The notes beneath the pieces were generated by a model, which ran no database searches, was not told the DNA's origin, and saw only the letters and a list, made by a program, of their open reading frames with translations. DNA of 54,587 nucleotides from Planctomycetaceae bacterium (GTDB taxonomy: Bacteria; Planctomycetota; Planctomycetia; Pirellulales; Thermoguttaceae). The stretch spans positions 1 to 54,587 of the forward strand of contig JAITBS010000077.1 of NCBI GenBank assembly GCA_031283515.1, given 5' to 3'. Made by a program: the position numbers and the translations under genes. Below, piece by piece: positions 1 through 8,725 of the stretch (position 1 is its first letter; each line of letters starts with the position of its first letter).

Positions 1-237
1 GTGAAAATGAGGTCGGTTTTTAGTTGATAGTGGAGAGTTCGCACGCGGATTCAAAACGTTTTGGTCGTAATCCGCTTGCGAACTATCCACTCTCCACTAT
101 CAACTCTCAACTATTCCATTGCCCTTTCAGGGCGTTGGGTTGAAGAGGAGTTTTTACCCACCCCGTTGGGGCGGGTTATAATCCTGACGCCCCTATCGGG
201 GCTAATGGGAAAAACAATAATTCCACTGATAGATTAC
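1..237. repeat. Composite intergenic repeat (palindrome plus MITE-like right end)
   Basis: Non-coding, cut by the window start. Positions 22-113 form a long imperfect hairpin whose arms are 7-mer units such as TAGTTGA and GAGTGGA. The inner core pairs GCACGCGGATT with AATCCGCTTGCG. Three short hairpins of the type GCCCTTTCAGGGC, CCCCGTTGGGG and GCCCCTATCGGGGC follow at about 120-205. The right end at 221-237 (TTCCACTGATAGATTAC) is the inverted terminus shared with other elements in the window. The same cassette occurs in the opposite orientation at 41851-42147. A short reading frame across it is not credible as a gene. Confidence 0.8.
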
Positions 238-280
238 AAAACATCAATTAAATGACTACATGAAATATCGTTCTCAATCG

Positions 281-3200
281 TCAATACGAAATTAACACAA
301 ACGGTTCAAATAATCCGTAACCAATAGTGTCGTAACTTGCGCCGCTTGGTTGGTGTTCCGGTGCGCGATGGAAGGCGTTGGGCCACGCTTGTCCGCGCAT
401 TGCTCCGGCGTGGTGTGGTCCCAACAAATTTTTCGGCGTTCCGTAAACAATCATCGAAATTTCATTGTTACCTTCACGCAATAATTTTGTTACTTCAATA
501 GACTGATTCGCAGAAATAAAAAATCCTGCCGATTGACCATTGACCATAATTTGTACCGTCGAACCATGAACACTCCAATTCAAACCTTTCGGAGTTAGCG
601 GAAATCCTACAAAATAATTTTTTGCCGAATCAATTTTTTCAACATTAAATGTCTGCGAATATTCAACTTTACCCGCATAAAACGGCATACCCTGTTGATT
701 CCATGTCGGTTTGAACGCATTGAAACCGCTGCCGTCAGCAAGATACGACGCCTTGCGGTCATGAGAATCAGTCACCAACTCGCTTGATGTTCTTACCAGA
801 ACATTTTTGATCAAGGTAAGTACATTGTTTTCCTTCGTCCAAAATTGAACTTCGGCAAGTCCGACAAAACCATTGTCTTTCGGTTGTTCGTTTTCCCGAA
901 TCGGATAGGTTGCGCCGTTGTGATTGGAGAGAATTTTGAACGTTATTGTTTTGAATTTTTGTGACGAATTGAACGGCAATTCATAAGCCGAACCGTCGCC
1001 AATCGGTAAATCAATTTTGCCCAATCCGGTAATCTCAACCGTTTTCACTCCGCGTTGTTTCAGATTCCGCTCGTTGTAATTCCAAATCCGAATCGCCGCA
1101 ATTTCTTGTTCCCGACCGAAATCAAATTCCAATGTCGGTGAACGATCAACCAATTCCGGTTTATCAGAACGAAAATCAACTCCCGCCGAAAGCCACGCAA
1201 CATGATCCGGTTCCTCGTTGTGATTAAGAGTCTTATTACTGTCCGGAAAATTCATGGACAAATCCTGCGGAGGAACAACCGTAAATCCCTTTTCAGAATT
1301 TTGAAGCGAAAAATCACCGAGCAAATATGCCGGTTCGAGTTCGTGTTCAATCGTCATCGGTTGCGCAACAATTTTAACATTGTTTTCGCCGACTTTGGCA
1401 ACTTGGGACAAATCAATCTTGCCGAATGCCTTATCAAGCCACCACGCATTCGGAATCGCTTGCACTTCTTTATCGTTGCAATAAATCCTGTACAAATCGG
1501 GACGTTCAATCACAACCGCAAGATTTTTCGGAACCGATTCTTGCAACGTAAAATGATAAGTTGCCTCAAACCCGCTGTTTTCGGGGAATTTTTTCGTGAT
1601 CAATTCGTCTTTGAACTGAACCTGACTATCCCAAGGATTGCCCGACTCCATGCCGTGTTTTTGAAACACAAAACGGTTTGCCGCCCACGTGTAAATGTCT
1701 TGACGTTCTTCATTGCCGACTTTCACGTCAACATAATCCAATGTCAACACATTGTCCTCAAGACGGCGAATTTTCGTTTCCGAAATTGATCGAATCATAT
1801 CCCAGTCGATATTCCTTCGCCACATATTTTGTTCGCCTATTGCCTTATTCGAAAAGATTAATAACAGGCTTCCGGATGGATAGAGAGGAATTGAAAAATT
1901 GTAACTTGAGTTGTCCCATTCTTCGGCTCTCACCATTTCGCCCGTTTCTAAAGAACAAAAATACCAAAACTTAAAAAAGGGATAATTTTCGTTTGGCTTA
2001 ATGGAAACTTGGGCTTCGTCCGTCTGACTGGAGTTACAAAAAAACAACACTTCACCATCCGCAAACCTACGTCGATGATGAAAAATATGTTTAGCATCTT
2101 TTTCACGATAGGTTGCTTCTGTTGTTAAAGGATATGTTGTTATTGTTAAACCGTCTTTGTTGGTTCGTTCTTTTGCAATTTCAACAGCGTCCTTAACGGA
2201 ATGTATTGTGAACTTAAAATGGGTTGTTCCTTCTTTTACACCGCGTCTCCTGTCTCTATTCGTAACTTTTTTATGAGACACCTTAAACACATTCGCATCT
2301 TTCGGAGATGCGCCGTCACACAAATTCGGTTCCGTCTCAACGAGAATCAATTTACCGCCATTATTATGGTACAGCGATAAAAGTTCGGCTGTTTCACTAT
2401 TTAGATTTTCCGTATTGGGCGGAATAATCACCATATCATATTTTGCTTGATTGATGATAAATTCCTTGCCTTTAATTTTTCCGAAACGTTTAATAATATC
2501 TTCCGACGCTAGGTCATATTCGACGTGAGCGTGTTCGAGGGCGTTGACGAAATCGGTGAATGATTGCCCGATTTCATTGAGTTTCGGGTCGCCTTGATAC
2601 ATCCATGCGGTTGTTGTCGGTTCGATAACAACAATACGATTCACTTGCCGGCCTTGTGAAAGCATGTACGATAATCGTGTAAAATAATCCGCCAGAATGT
2701 GATAACCTTCAAACCACGATGCGTGATACGAAAATGATTGCGGATGATCGCGTTTTCGTGCGCCTTTAATTGTTACGTAAGACAAATGTTCGTTGTTCGT
2801 GTTGACTCCCAAAGCGTAAGACCAATCACCAAGCCGTTTTAAGTCTTCGAAACGAATATCCCAACCGCCCGCGCCGTAATTTTCCGAAAGTGTACGAGAA
2901 TGTCCCATCTGATTCGCAACCGACGCCAATTCCTTCACACTTCGGACGTTACCGAATTGAGCGTTTGGCGATTTATCGTTATACGTATTCATCAGCAAAT
3001 CAATTGCCGGACGTTGCGACCAAATGTACATTGCCATATTATCGGGACCATGCGATGTGTTGGGCCAGCCGTGTTCCCAATAATGTCCCGTAAATTCCAA
3101 ACCGTATTTTTCGCAACGTTCAAAATACGGTTTCGCCCAACGTTCAGCAAACAACTCAAGAATCAACTGATGATAATTATGTCGAACTTTTTTCCAGTCG

Positions 3201-4144
3201 CCGACCGTTTTTGACAACGACGGCAAATTGTCGATCAACGAATAACCGAAACGTTTTTCAAACAAATCAGGAATTTCGCCGTTCCATGTAACCCAAGTTC
3301 CGACATAGGAACCGGCTGGATGCGGTTCATCGGTGAAGATTCCGGGAACACGATTACCGAATTCTTTTTGAATTTCGGGAACGTTTTTATAAGCATCAAG
3401 AGTAATATCAAGAAATTTTTCCGTAACGCCTTTTTTCAAGAGATCAACATACCATTTTCCGCCGAACCAACCGCCTTGCGGTGTGTACTGAACTTTTCCG
3501 AGCAGATATTTTTTGCCGTTTGGCAATGGTTCGAGTTTACCGGAATTTTTTGTTTCGCCGGTGATGTTTTTATACGAAATATTGTTATCTTGATTGTTAT
3601 CTTTATTATTATCTTGATTATTATCTTGCGGGCAAAAAACGTACCGGATATTTTTGTCCAACTGATCCAATTTCGTAACTTCCTCAAATTTCAATCCCAT
3701 TCCGCGTGAATCGGGCAATGCTTCAGGAACAAGTCCTCCGGCAAAACCGCTTGGGTAGGAATTTTCGTCGTAAATCCAGACATTCATATCAAGTTTTTGC
3801 GCTTCGTCGAGTGCGGTTTTCCAACGGGCGAACCATTCGTCGGAGAGGTAAGGCGTCATCAAACCGGGTCTTGGGTGAACCCAAACTTGCCGGACATGTT
3901 GTTGAGCGAGATCGCGAAGTGTTCCGCGAACTTGTTCATCGGTTAATCGGTCATTCCAAGTCCAAAGCGGACCGGTACTGAAATCACGCGGCGGATTCTT
4001 AAAATTTTTCTGTAACTCCTCCAAAGTCGGATTTGTGATCGGGTTCAGTTTTGAGATTTGCGCCGCAGCAGTTACAACGTTAAGAAAAAATACAGCAACA
4101 AAAATAATCGCCGCAACCAACAATCTGAAAAAATTTGTTCTCAT
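281..4144 (-). CDS. Secreted GH106-like glycoside hydrolase (alpha-L-rhamnosidase-like)
   Basis: A 1287-residue exported protein with an N-terminal signal peptide: Arg near the start, a long hydrophobic stretch, and a likely cut after VTAAAQ near residue 29. Residues about 50-64 (PPRDFSTGPLWTWN) and YDENSYPSGFAGG near 125-137 match the N-terminal signatures of GH106-type hydrolases. GIFTDEPHP (about 265) and GHYWEHGWPN (about 355) are acidic motifs in the predicted barrel. The C-terminal third looks like beta-sandwich carbohydrate-binding modules. Known family members remove rhamnose from plant polysaccharides such as pectin, so the expected role is periplasmic or surface glycan degradation. 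An Asn/Asp run (NNQDNNKDNNQDNN, about 174-187) is a low-complexity insertion. The gene stands alone, with a MITE-like element directly upstream. The exact substrate is not readable from sequence. Confidence 0.68.
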   Translation of the reverse strand: MRTNFFRLLVAAIIFVAVFFLNVVTAAAQISKLNPITNPTLEELQKNFKNPPRDFSTGPLWTWNDRLTDEQVRGTLRDLAQQHVRQVWVHPRPGLMTPYLSDEWFARWKTALDEAQKLDMNVWIYDENSYPSGFAGGLVPEALPDSRGMGLKFEEVTKLDQLDKNIRYVFCPQDNNQDNNKDNNQDNNISYKNITGETKNSGKLEPLPNGKKYLLGKVQYTPQGGWFGGKWYVDLLKKGVTEKFLDITLDAYKNVPEIQKEFGNRVPGIFTDEPHPAGSYVGTWVTWNGEIPDLFEKRFGYSLIDNLPSLSKTVGDWKKVRHNYHQLILELFAERWAKPYFERCEKYGLEFTGHYWEHGWPNTSHGPDNMAMYIWSQRPAIDLLMNTYNDKSPNAQFGNVRSVKELASVANQMGHSRTLSENYGAGGWDIRFEDLKRLGDWSYALGVNTNNEHLSYVTIKGARKRDHPQSFSYHASWFEGYHILADYFTRLSYMLSQGRQVNRIVVIEPTTTAWMYQGDPKLNEIGQSFTDFVNALEHAHVEYDLASEDIIKRFGKIKGKEFIINQAKYDMVIIPPNTENLNSETAELLSLYHNNGGKLILVETEPNLCDGASPKDANVFKVSHKKVTNRDRRRGVKEGTTHFKFTIHSVKDAVEIAKERTNKDGLTITTYPLTTEATYREKDAKHIFHHRRRFADGEVLFFCNSSQTDEAQVSIKPNENYPFFKFWYFCSLETGEMVRAEEWDNSSYNFSIPLYPSGSLLLIFSNKAIGEQNMWRRNIDWDMIRSISETKIRRLEDNVLTLDYVDVKVGNEERQDIYTWAANRFVFQKHGMESGNPWDSQVQFKDELITKKFPENSGFEATYHFTLQESVPKNLAVVIERPDLYRIYCNDKEVQAIPNAWWLDKAFGKIDLSQVAKVGENNVKIVAQPMTIEHELEPAYLLGDFSLQNSEKGFTVVPPQDLSMNFPDSNKTLNHNEEPDHVAWLSAGVDFRSDKPELVDRSPTLEFDFGREQEIAAIRIWNYNERNLKQRGVKTVEITGLGKIDLPIGDGSAYELPFNSSQKFKTITFKILSNHNGATYPIRENEQPKDNGFVGLAEVQFWTKENNVLTLIKNVLVRTSSELVTDSHDRKASYLADGSGFNAFKPTWNQQGMPFYAGKVEYSQTFNVEKIDSAKNYFVGFPLTPKGLNWSVHGSTVQIMVNGQSAGFFISANQSIEVTKLLREGNNEISMIVYGTPKNLLGPHHAGAMRGQAWPNAFHRAPEHQPSGASYDTIGYGLFEPFVLISY

Positions 4145-4168
4145 GTTTTTTTACAGGTTAAAGTTTTT

Positions 4169-4380
4169 GTAATCTATCAGTGGAATCTTCGTCAATTTGT
4201 TTACCAATGGACTCCAAAGGTAGGTCGCAACGGTTGGTTTTTAATTTTCCGTCCGTCAACAGGGTCAAGTCGGCGAGTACGCCGACCGACCTTTCGGCGA
4301 AAGGTCGCCTACCTTTTAGATGCCTACTTTTTAATTTCCAACAGTAAACCAATTCAAAAAAAATTCCACTGATAGATTAC
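4169..4380. repeat. MITE-like element with 17-bp terminal inverted repeats
   Basis: A 212-bp non-coding element. The left end GTAATCTATCAGTGGAA (4169-4185) is exactly inverted as TTCCACTGATAGATTAC at 4364-4380. The interior holds paired motifs (GGTAGGTCGC, GGTCGCCTACC, GTCGGCGAGTACGCCGAC) shared with the elements at 36345-36577 and 43847-44214. It fills almost all the space between two minus-strand genes. It ends directly at the stop codon of the lipoprotein gene and lies 24 bp upstream of the glycosidase start. No transposase is encoded. Confidence 0.85.
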
Positions 4381-5085
4381 TTATTTTTTGAACCAATTTT
4401 CGATTTTTCCTTTGACGGAACGGTTATATTCTTTTCTCATGGGCATTGATTCGATGATTTGCGTAAAAGTTTGTGTATTGACAAGTTCGAGGGACAATTT
4501 GTAATCGCGTTGCATATCACGATTGATTTCGGTTGTTCCAGAGGTGATTTTCGCGAAAAGCAAATAATCAACCGGAGTTCCGCCTCGTCCCATTGCTCCG
4601 GTAAACATCCGCATATTTTCTTCAATAAACAAATCGTCAGGACGTAAACTAAGTGTACGAAGACCAGCAGTTACCGCCCGATCACTAACAATTTCAAATT
4701 GGTCGGATTCTGAAACTTTTTCAAGAATTGCCGTTTTGATATGTTCTTTGAAATCGCCAAGTTCCTCAACACTGGCATTTTCCAAACTGATAAAACACAC
4801 TTTCCGTTTTAGCGGAACCGGCATCATACTGTTGTTGAACGTCACTTGCTGAATCGGTTCACCGGCAGCACGCGCAAGAAGTTTACCAACCGCTTCCCGA
4901 ACCATCGGATTATAAACTTCCGCTCCCGCCCGATCACTGCCAACATTGTCGGATTCGCCGCTGCGCATCAGCCGCGCCTGAGTTCCACGACATCCGCAAA
5001 TCAGTAAAATAATAAATCCAAAACAAATAAATCTTCTTAATATTCTCATTGTTTGTTGGCGGTTTTCTGTTTTTGATGTGTTCAT
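4381..5085 (-). CDS. LpoB-like lipoprotein (penicillin-binding-protein activator family)
   Basis: A lipoprotein with the short signal sequence RILRRFICFGFIILLICGC, where the lipobox Cys follows ICG. The body (VCFISLENASVEELGDF, then a region with EIVSD, then DYLLFAKITSGT, then YKLSLELVNTQT..II) has the layout of the LpoB/CsgG-like fold. In enterobacteria, LpoB is an outer-membrane lipoprotein that stimulates the peptidoglycan synthase PBP1B. The same role here is inference from family only. I used the ATG at 5085. A TTG at 5100 or an ATG at 5049, directly before the Arg-Arg of the signal peptide, are alternatives, and none has a strong Shine-Dalgarno. No penicillin-binding protein lies nearby. 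A COG3014-like lipoprotein, often a companion of CsgG/LpoB-like lipoproteins in other bacteria, is encoded at 15.8-17.2 kb. Confidence 0.6.
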   Translation of the reverse strand: MNTSKTENRQQTMRILRRFICFGFIILLICGCRGTQARLMRSGESDNVGSDRAGAEVYNPMVREAVGKLLARAAGEPIQQVTFNNSMMPVPLKRKVCFISLENASVEELGDFKEHIKTAILEKVSESDQFEIVSDRAVTAGLRTLSLRPDDLFIEENMRMFTGAMGRGGTPVDYLLFAKITSGTTEINRDMQRDYKLSLELVNTQTFTQIIESMPMRKEYNRSVKGKIENWFKK

Positions 5086-5164
5086 TTTTGATTCTTTCAA
5101 CTAAAAACAAATGCTCTGAAATAATTGAGACAAACCCTTAAACATATCGTTTTGTACATTTAAT

Positions 5165-5758
5165 TTAGGTATTGATCTCAATGGATACGTCCACCAAATC
5201 ACGTAACTCCTGCACCAAAAATGGAACACGATCTTGATGTAACGTAAGAATAAATGTTCGTGGAATCTGATGAGTGATGTGGAATCGAATCAATCTTGAC
5301 GTATCGTGTTGCATTTTGGGAGTGGCGTAATCAAAGTTTTCGAGTACCAAAATAGTGGGTCGTTGACTGGTTTCGTCTTCAAGAATACGATCACAAAGCC
5401 GTTGCCAAAGGATGGCGCGGTTAATGAATGGTGAATCGGTTTTGGGATTATTTTTTAATATCATTGGCAGATTAATGCGGAAAGTTCGTTCGGATTGTGA
5501 ATCTTCCAACGCCGAACAAAACACGCCCGACAAGGTCGCTTCACCAAAATCCTGAATGTCCAACGAAATAAATTGTCCGTTTTTTTCCTGAACAAACTCA
5601 TGGATTTTTTCGAGAAAATCCCACTCAGCATAGCAAGGTGAATCGTTGTGTAAAAGAAATCCGAGATGTTTGGATTGGTCTGTCAGAGATTGAATTTCAT
5701 TAAACAGATTACGGTCAAATATTTCCGTAATTTTTTGAGGCGAAACAAGTAAAGCCAT
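5165..5758 (-). CDS. Hypothetical protein, ATPase-like fold without P-loop
   Basis: A 197-residue soluble protein. It begins behind a perfect Shine-Dalgarno (AAAGGAGG, 6 nt before the ATG), and a good promoter lies about 30 bp further up. The segment PTILVLENFD (about 147-156) resembles a Walker B strand, and RTFILTLHQD (about 178-187) resembles a sensor-1 strand of AAA/STAND ATPases, but no GxxxxGK[ST] loop is present. It may be a degenerate ATPase subunit or a regulatory relative. No function can be assigned. The gene is transcribed away from the ROK gene at 6.4 kb and may be co-transcribed with the LpoB-like gene (80 bp downstream). Confidence 0.55.
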   Translation of the reverse strand: MALLVSPQKITEIFDRNLFNEIQSLTDQSKHLGFLLHNDSPCYAEWDFLEKIHEFVQEKNGQFISLDIQDFGEATLSGVFCSALEDSQSERTFRINLPMILKNNPKTDSPFINRAILWQRLCDRILEDETSQRPTILVLENFDYATPKMQHDTSRLIRFHITHQIPRTFILTLHQDRVPFLVQELRDLVDVSIEINT

Positions 5759-5784
5759 AAATATCCTCCTTTAATCACAAATTC

Positions 5785-5812
5785 ATTATATGGGAGTAAA
5801 TTTGTAAATCAA
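5785..5812 (-). promoter_or_regulatory. Sigma-70-type promoter for the 197-residue protein
   Basis: On the minus strand TTGATT (5807-5812) is followed after 16 bp by a perfect TATAAT (5785-5790). The predicted transcript starts near 5778, about 20 nt before the ATG, and carries the AAAGGAGG ribosome-binding site. Confidence 0.6.
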
Positions 5813-6118
5813 ACAATCGCAAACCAAACAATAAAAAGAAATTATGCTAAACATGGCATAATATCTTATGCGTTATAATATATTGATATTAGAATGAATG
5901 GGGGCATCATAACAAAAATCGGAAAATCAGAAAAGATCAATTTTGGCAATTTATGACGCCTATTTACCATTTTACCAGCCGCACTGTGAACACAAAGCAT
6001 ACTGTGAACACAAAGCGTACTGTCTATTTTATCAACGAACAACTCGAATACTGAATTTAAGTAGTCCGTTAATTCTGTATAAATAGTCCGCAGGTTGCGC
6101 GGATTCTTTAAAAAAGTC
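5813..6118. other. Intergenic region with an 18-bp tandem repeat
   Basis: AT-rich and without a credible gene. ACTGTGAACACAAAGC occurs at 5983-5998 and again at 6001-6016 (18-bp period). A single copy of the AGTCCGCAGGTTGCGCGGAT-type motif (dispersed family iii) lies near 6086-6106. No clear promoter for the ROK gene downstream was found here. Confidence 0.4.
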
Positions 6119-6321
6119 GTAATCTATCAGTGGAATCTTTTTCTCCTACGCCCTGAACGTAGTTGATAGTTGAGAGTTGATAGTGGAGAGTGGATAGTTG
6201 AGAGTGAATAGTTATGAGTGAATAGTGAATAGTGTCGCAAACGTCCTAATTTACCAAAACGGTATTACTCCGCTTGCGCAACTATTCACTATTCACTATC
6301 AACTATTAACTATTCACTATC
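6119..6321. repeat. MITE-like left end plus REP-like palindrome
   Basis: The left terminus GTAATCTATCAGTGGAA (6119-6135) is present, but no matching right end was found. From about 6162 to 6321 the sequence is a REP-like palindrome. Its left arm consists of TAGTTGA/GAGTGGA/TAGTGAA 7-mers. The core is an inverted half (GTCGCAAACGTCC ... GGTATTACTCCGCTTGCG), and the right arm is TATTCACTATTCAC. It ends about 40 bp before the ROK gene. Confidence 0.75.
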
Positions 6322-6364
6322 CAGCACTCTTGTAAATTTGAAAACAGTAGGCTAAAATGATTTT

Positions 6365-7852
6365 ATGAAAAAGTTATACTCTCGAAAAAACCATTATATT
6401 GGTGTCGATGTTGGCGGCACAAAGATTCAGGCTTCTTTGATTACTGAATTTGGTTCGGTGCTTGCCAACCATCGTTGTGAAACCCCGCGTCCTGGAACTG
6501 CTCAAAACAGCTCCGTTAGCAGCGTTGCTGATCATAACGGCTCTGTCGAAATCACTCTCAATGCCATCGAAGAATCTATCCAAATTCTACTGCATGAGCA
6601 AAATCACACTCTTGATGAAATCGCCGGAATTGGAATTGCGGTTCCCGGAGTGGTGCAACAGGAAACAGGATTGGTTGTCGTAACCCCAAATATGAATCTT
6701 TCCGGAGTGGAACTCGGTCAGATTATGAACAATCGGTTTGGAGTTCCGGTTGCTATCGGTAACGATTGTAATCTTGGAACGCTTGGCGAATGTTGGCTTG
6801 GAAGCGGACGCCATGTTTCATCCTGTGTGGGAATCTTTGTTGGAACCGGTATTGGTGCAGGTATTGTTTTCGACAACCGTATTTTTAGCGGAGCAGGTCA
6901 GGCAGCCGGTGAAATCGGTCATATTATTTCCCAAATACCATGCGAAAATTGGCGAAATAATATCACCACAGCTAAACATAAACAAAGAACAAAATCTTCC
7001 AAAAACCATTTACCGAAATTACCTCGTTGCGGATGTGGTAATTACGGTTGTTTTGAAACATTTGCAAGCCGCACTGCTATGGAACGATTTATCCGTGAGG
7101 CAGTTGAACACGGTGCAAAATCAATGATTACAGAATTAAACGGAGGAAATCTCGATATTATCAAAAGCGGTGCGATTGCCAAAGCTCTCAAAGCAAACGA
7201 TAAAGTCGTAACTCCAATTGTTCGATATGCCGCTCAGGTTATTGGTTACGCCTGTTTGACCATCCGGCATTTGATTGATCCGGAAGTGATTCTGCTTGGC
7301 GGCGGTGTTATTGAAGCCTGCCAGAAATTTATGATGCCGATTATTGATGCGGTTGTTGCGAATGATCAATTACCTTCTGTAGCGGGTAAACGCCGGATTC
7401 TTGTTTCCTCACTTGGAGATAATGCGGTTGTTTTGGGAGCGGTTGCGTTGGTTCGGAGCATCAACGGCTCCAACCCTCTCAAGAAAACACAGCAAATTAT
7501 CCCCAAATATCCCCAACTCCGTTTTATGGCAGAAAATGTTATTTATATTGCAGACGAACCTTATACCAAAGATTTTTTCATTCTTGCCGATGGAACAATT
7601 CAACCAAGATTAAAGTTGCCGAAAAAAAATATTCATAGTTTTCGGCTTAAAGATATTCAAACAGCAACGAATGGCGGTGTTGATTTGATTATTTTGGGTT
7701 CCTCAAATGCGGGTGAAATTGCTCTTTCCGAAAAATGTCATGAGTATCTTTTTCGGCGCGGTATTGATTACCGTATTCTGCCGCTCAACGAAGCCGTTCA
7801 TCTTTACAATACCATTACTGTCCGGCGTTCCGCGATATGGCATTTCTCATAA
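6365..7852 (+). CDS. ROK-family sugar kinase fused to an Mth938/DUF498 domain
   Basis: Residues 1-370 form a complete ROK kinase. The phosphate-binding motif is GVDVGGTK (13-20), followed by GIGIAVPGVV and NDCNLGTLGE. GTGIGAGIV and the ROK zinc-site signature CGCGNYGCFE (about 222-231) come next. These enzymes phosphorylate glucose or related hexoses, or N-acetylhexosamines, with ATP. Residues about 385-495 are a second domain (VDLIILGSS, LSEKCHEYLFRRGIDYRIL, AVHLYNTI) matching the Mth938/DUF498 fold, whose biochemical role is poorly defined. The two parts lie in one uninterrupted frame joined by a linker (PLKKTQQIIPKYP). ROK proteins are usually 300-400 residues, so the extension is clearly extra. 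There is no strong Shine-Dalgarno before the ATG. A second, unfused ROK kinase lies at 14.8 kb. Confidence 0.82.
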   Translation: MKKLYSRKNHYIGVDVGGTKIQASLITEFGSVLANHRCETPRPGTAQNSSVSSVADHNGSVEITLNAIEESIQILLHEQNHTLDEIAGIGIAVPGVVQQETGLVVVTPNMNLSGVELGQIMNNRFGVPVAIGNDCNLGTLGECWLGSGRHVSSCVGIFVGTGIGAGIVFDNRIFSGAGQAAGEIGHIISQIPCENWRNNITTAKHKQRTKSSKNHLPKLPRCGCGNYGCFETFASRTAMERFIREAVEHGAKSMITELNGGNLDIIKSGAIAKALKANDKVVTPIVRYAAQVIGYACLTIRHLIDPEVILLGGGVIEACQKFMMPIIDAVVANDQLPSVAGKRRILVSSLGDNAVVLGAVALVRSINGSNPLKKTQQIIPKYPQLRFMAENVIYIADEPYTKDFFILADGTIQPRLKLPKKNIHSFRLKDIQTATNGGVDLIILGSSNAGEIALSEKCHEYLFRRGIDYRILPLNEAVHLYNTITVRRSAIWHFS

Positions 7853-7958
7853 CAGATCGTTGGGAGCAACCGTTCCGGTTTTCGTGAAAATCCGCAAACC
7901 TCAGCGTAATCTGCGGGCGGGTTCGGTTCTTATCCAAATTATCAGTATTTTATCAGTA

Positions 7959-8399
7959 TTACCGGTCAAGATTGGAACTAATTCGGACAGCTTCGTCACT
8001 TCTCAAGAAGTTTTTATCATTAATTTTGAATTTATCCCAGAATTTTTCTTTTTTTTCTTGAGTTGTTTTGATGCCATTTTCTTGTTGTTGTTGTTGTTGT
8101 TCTTGTTGTTCTTGTTGTTCTTCTTCTCCCGACTTAATGAGTCGTTCCATTTCGCGGTTGCGAACAATATGAACCTGATTCGTCATATTTTCACACTCAC
8201 GATCATGATAAGATCGTAATTCGGAGTTAATCTTACCATGCTGGTAATAGGGTGGCACCTCTTCGATGCGAGTTTTTTTGCGGCTTTCGAGTAAACCGCA
8301 ACCGGACAAGAACACCAAACTCAGTATGCCTAAAAGACTTAGAAAACCCAAAATCATTTCGAGCCGGAAATATCGGAATTGTTTTCTTGGTTTAGACAT
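7959..8399 (-). CDS. Hypothetical lipoprotein with Gln-rich tract
   Basis: About 146 residues from the chosen ATG at 8399 (MSKPRKQFRYF). A longer frame to 8498 exists, but it adds sequence unlike a signal peptide. A basic n-region, a hydrophobic core (MILGFLSLLGILSLVFLSGC) and a lipobox Cys predict a lipoprotein. The rest is charged, with a Glu/Gln run (EEEQQEQQEQQQQQQE) encoded by a CAA-type trinucleotide tract that may vary in length. No family is recognised. It converges with the ROK-Mth938 gene. Its direct upstream neighbour on the same strand is rsgA, across a repeat element. Confidence 0.5.
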   Translation of the reverse strand: MSKPRKQFRYFRLEMILGFLSLLGILSLVFLSGCGLLESRKKTRIEEVPPYYQHGKINSELRSYHDRECENMTNQVHIVRNREMERLIKSGEEEQQEQQEQQQQQQENGIKTTQEKKEKFWDKFKINDKNFLRSDEAVRISSNLDR

Positions 8400-8562
8400 A
8401 GCCCACAATATCTGTATAGCAATAAGTACTAATTTATGATGATTGGAAGAAAAATATTTATTACCGTTATAATCGGCATTTTTTAAAGGAATATTCAAAT
8501 ATCAAAACAAATTTGTCAGTATTCACAAAGTTTTTATAGAACCAACCCAACCTGCCTAAATT

Positions 8563-8725
8563 GTAATCTATCAGTGGCATTTTTGTTTTTTTCGATTTTC
8601 ACCCCGACAGGGGCGTGGCAAGTTGATAGTTGAGAGTGGATAGTTGATAGTGTCGCAAGCGGAATTACTGCCGAAATGGTATTACTCCGCGTGCGAACTC
8701 TCCACTATCCAATCTCAACTATCAA
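8563..8725. repeat. MITE-like left end plus REP-like palindrome abutting the rsgA stop
   Basis: The terminus GTAATCTATCAGTGGCA (8563-8579) is followed by a CACCCCGACAGGGGCG hairpin. A full palindrome follows (8619-8725) with the core TCGCAAGCGGAATTACTG ... GGTATTACTCCGCGTGCGA. The last arm (CTCAACTATCAACTAC) runs directly into the rsgA stop codon at 8726-8728, so the rsgA transcript would end in this hairpin. Confidence 0.8.

Noticed and set aside
61..255. Small protein at the window start
   Set aside because: It translates a palindrome plus MITE end that recurs in inverted orientation at 42 kb. The amino-acid sequence is only a by-product of repeats.
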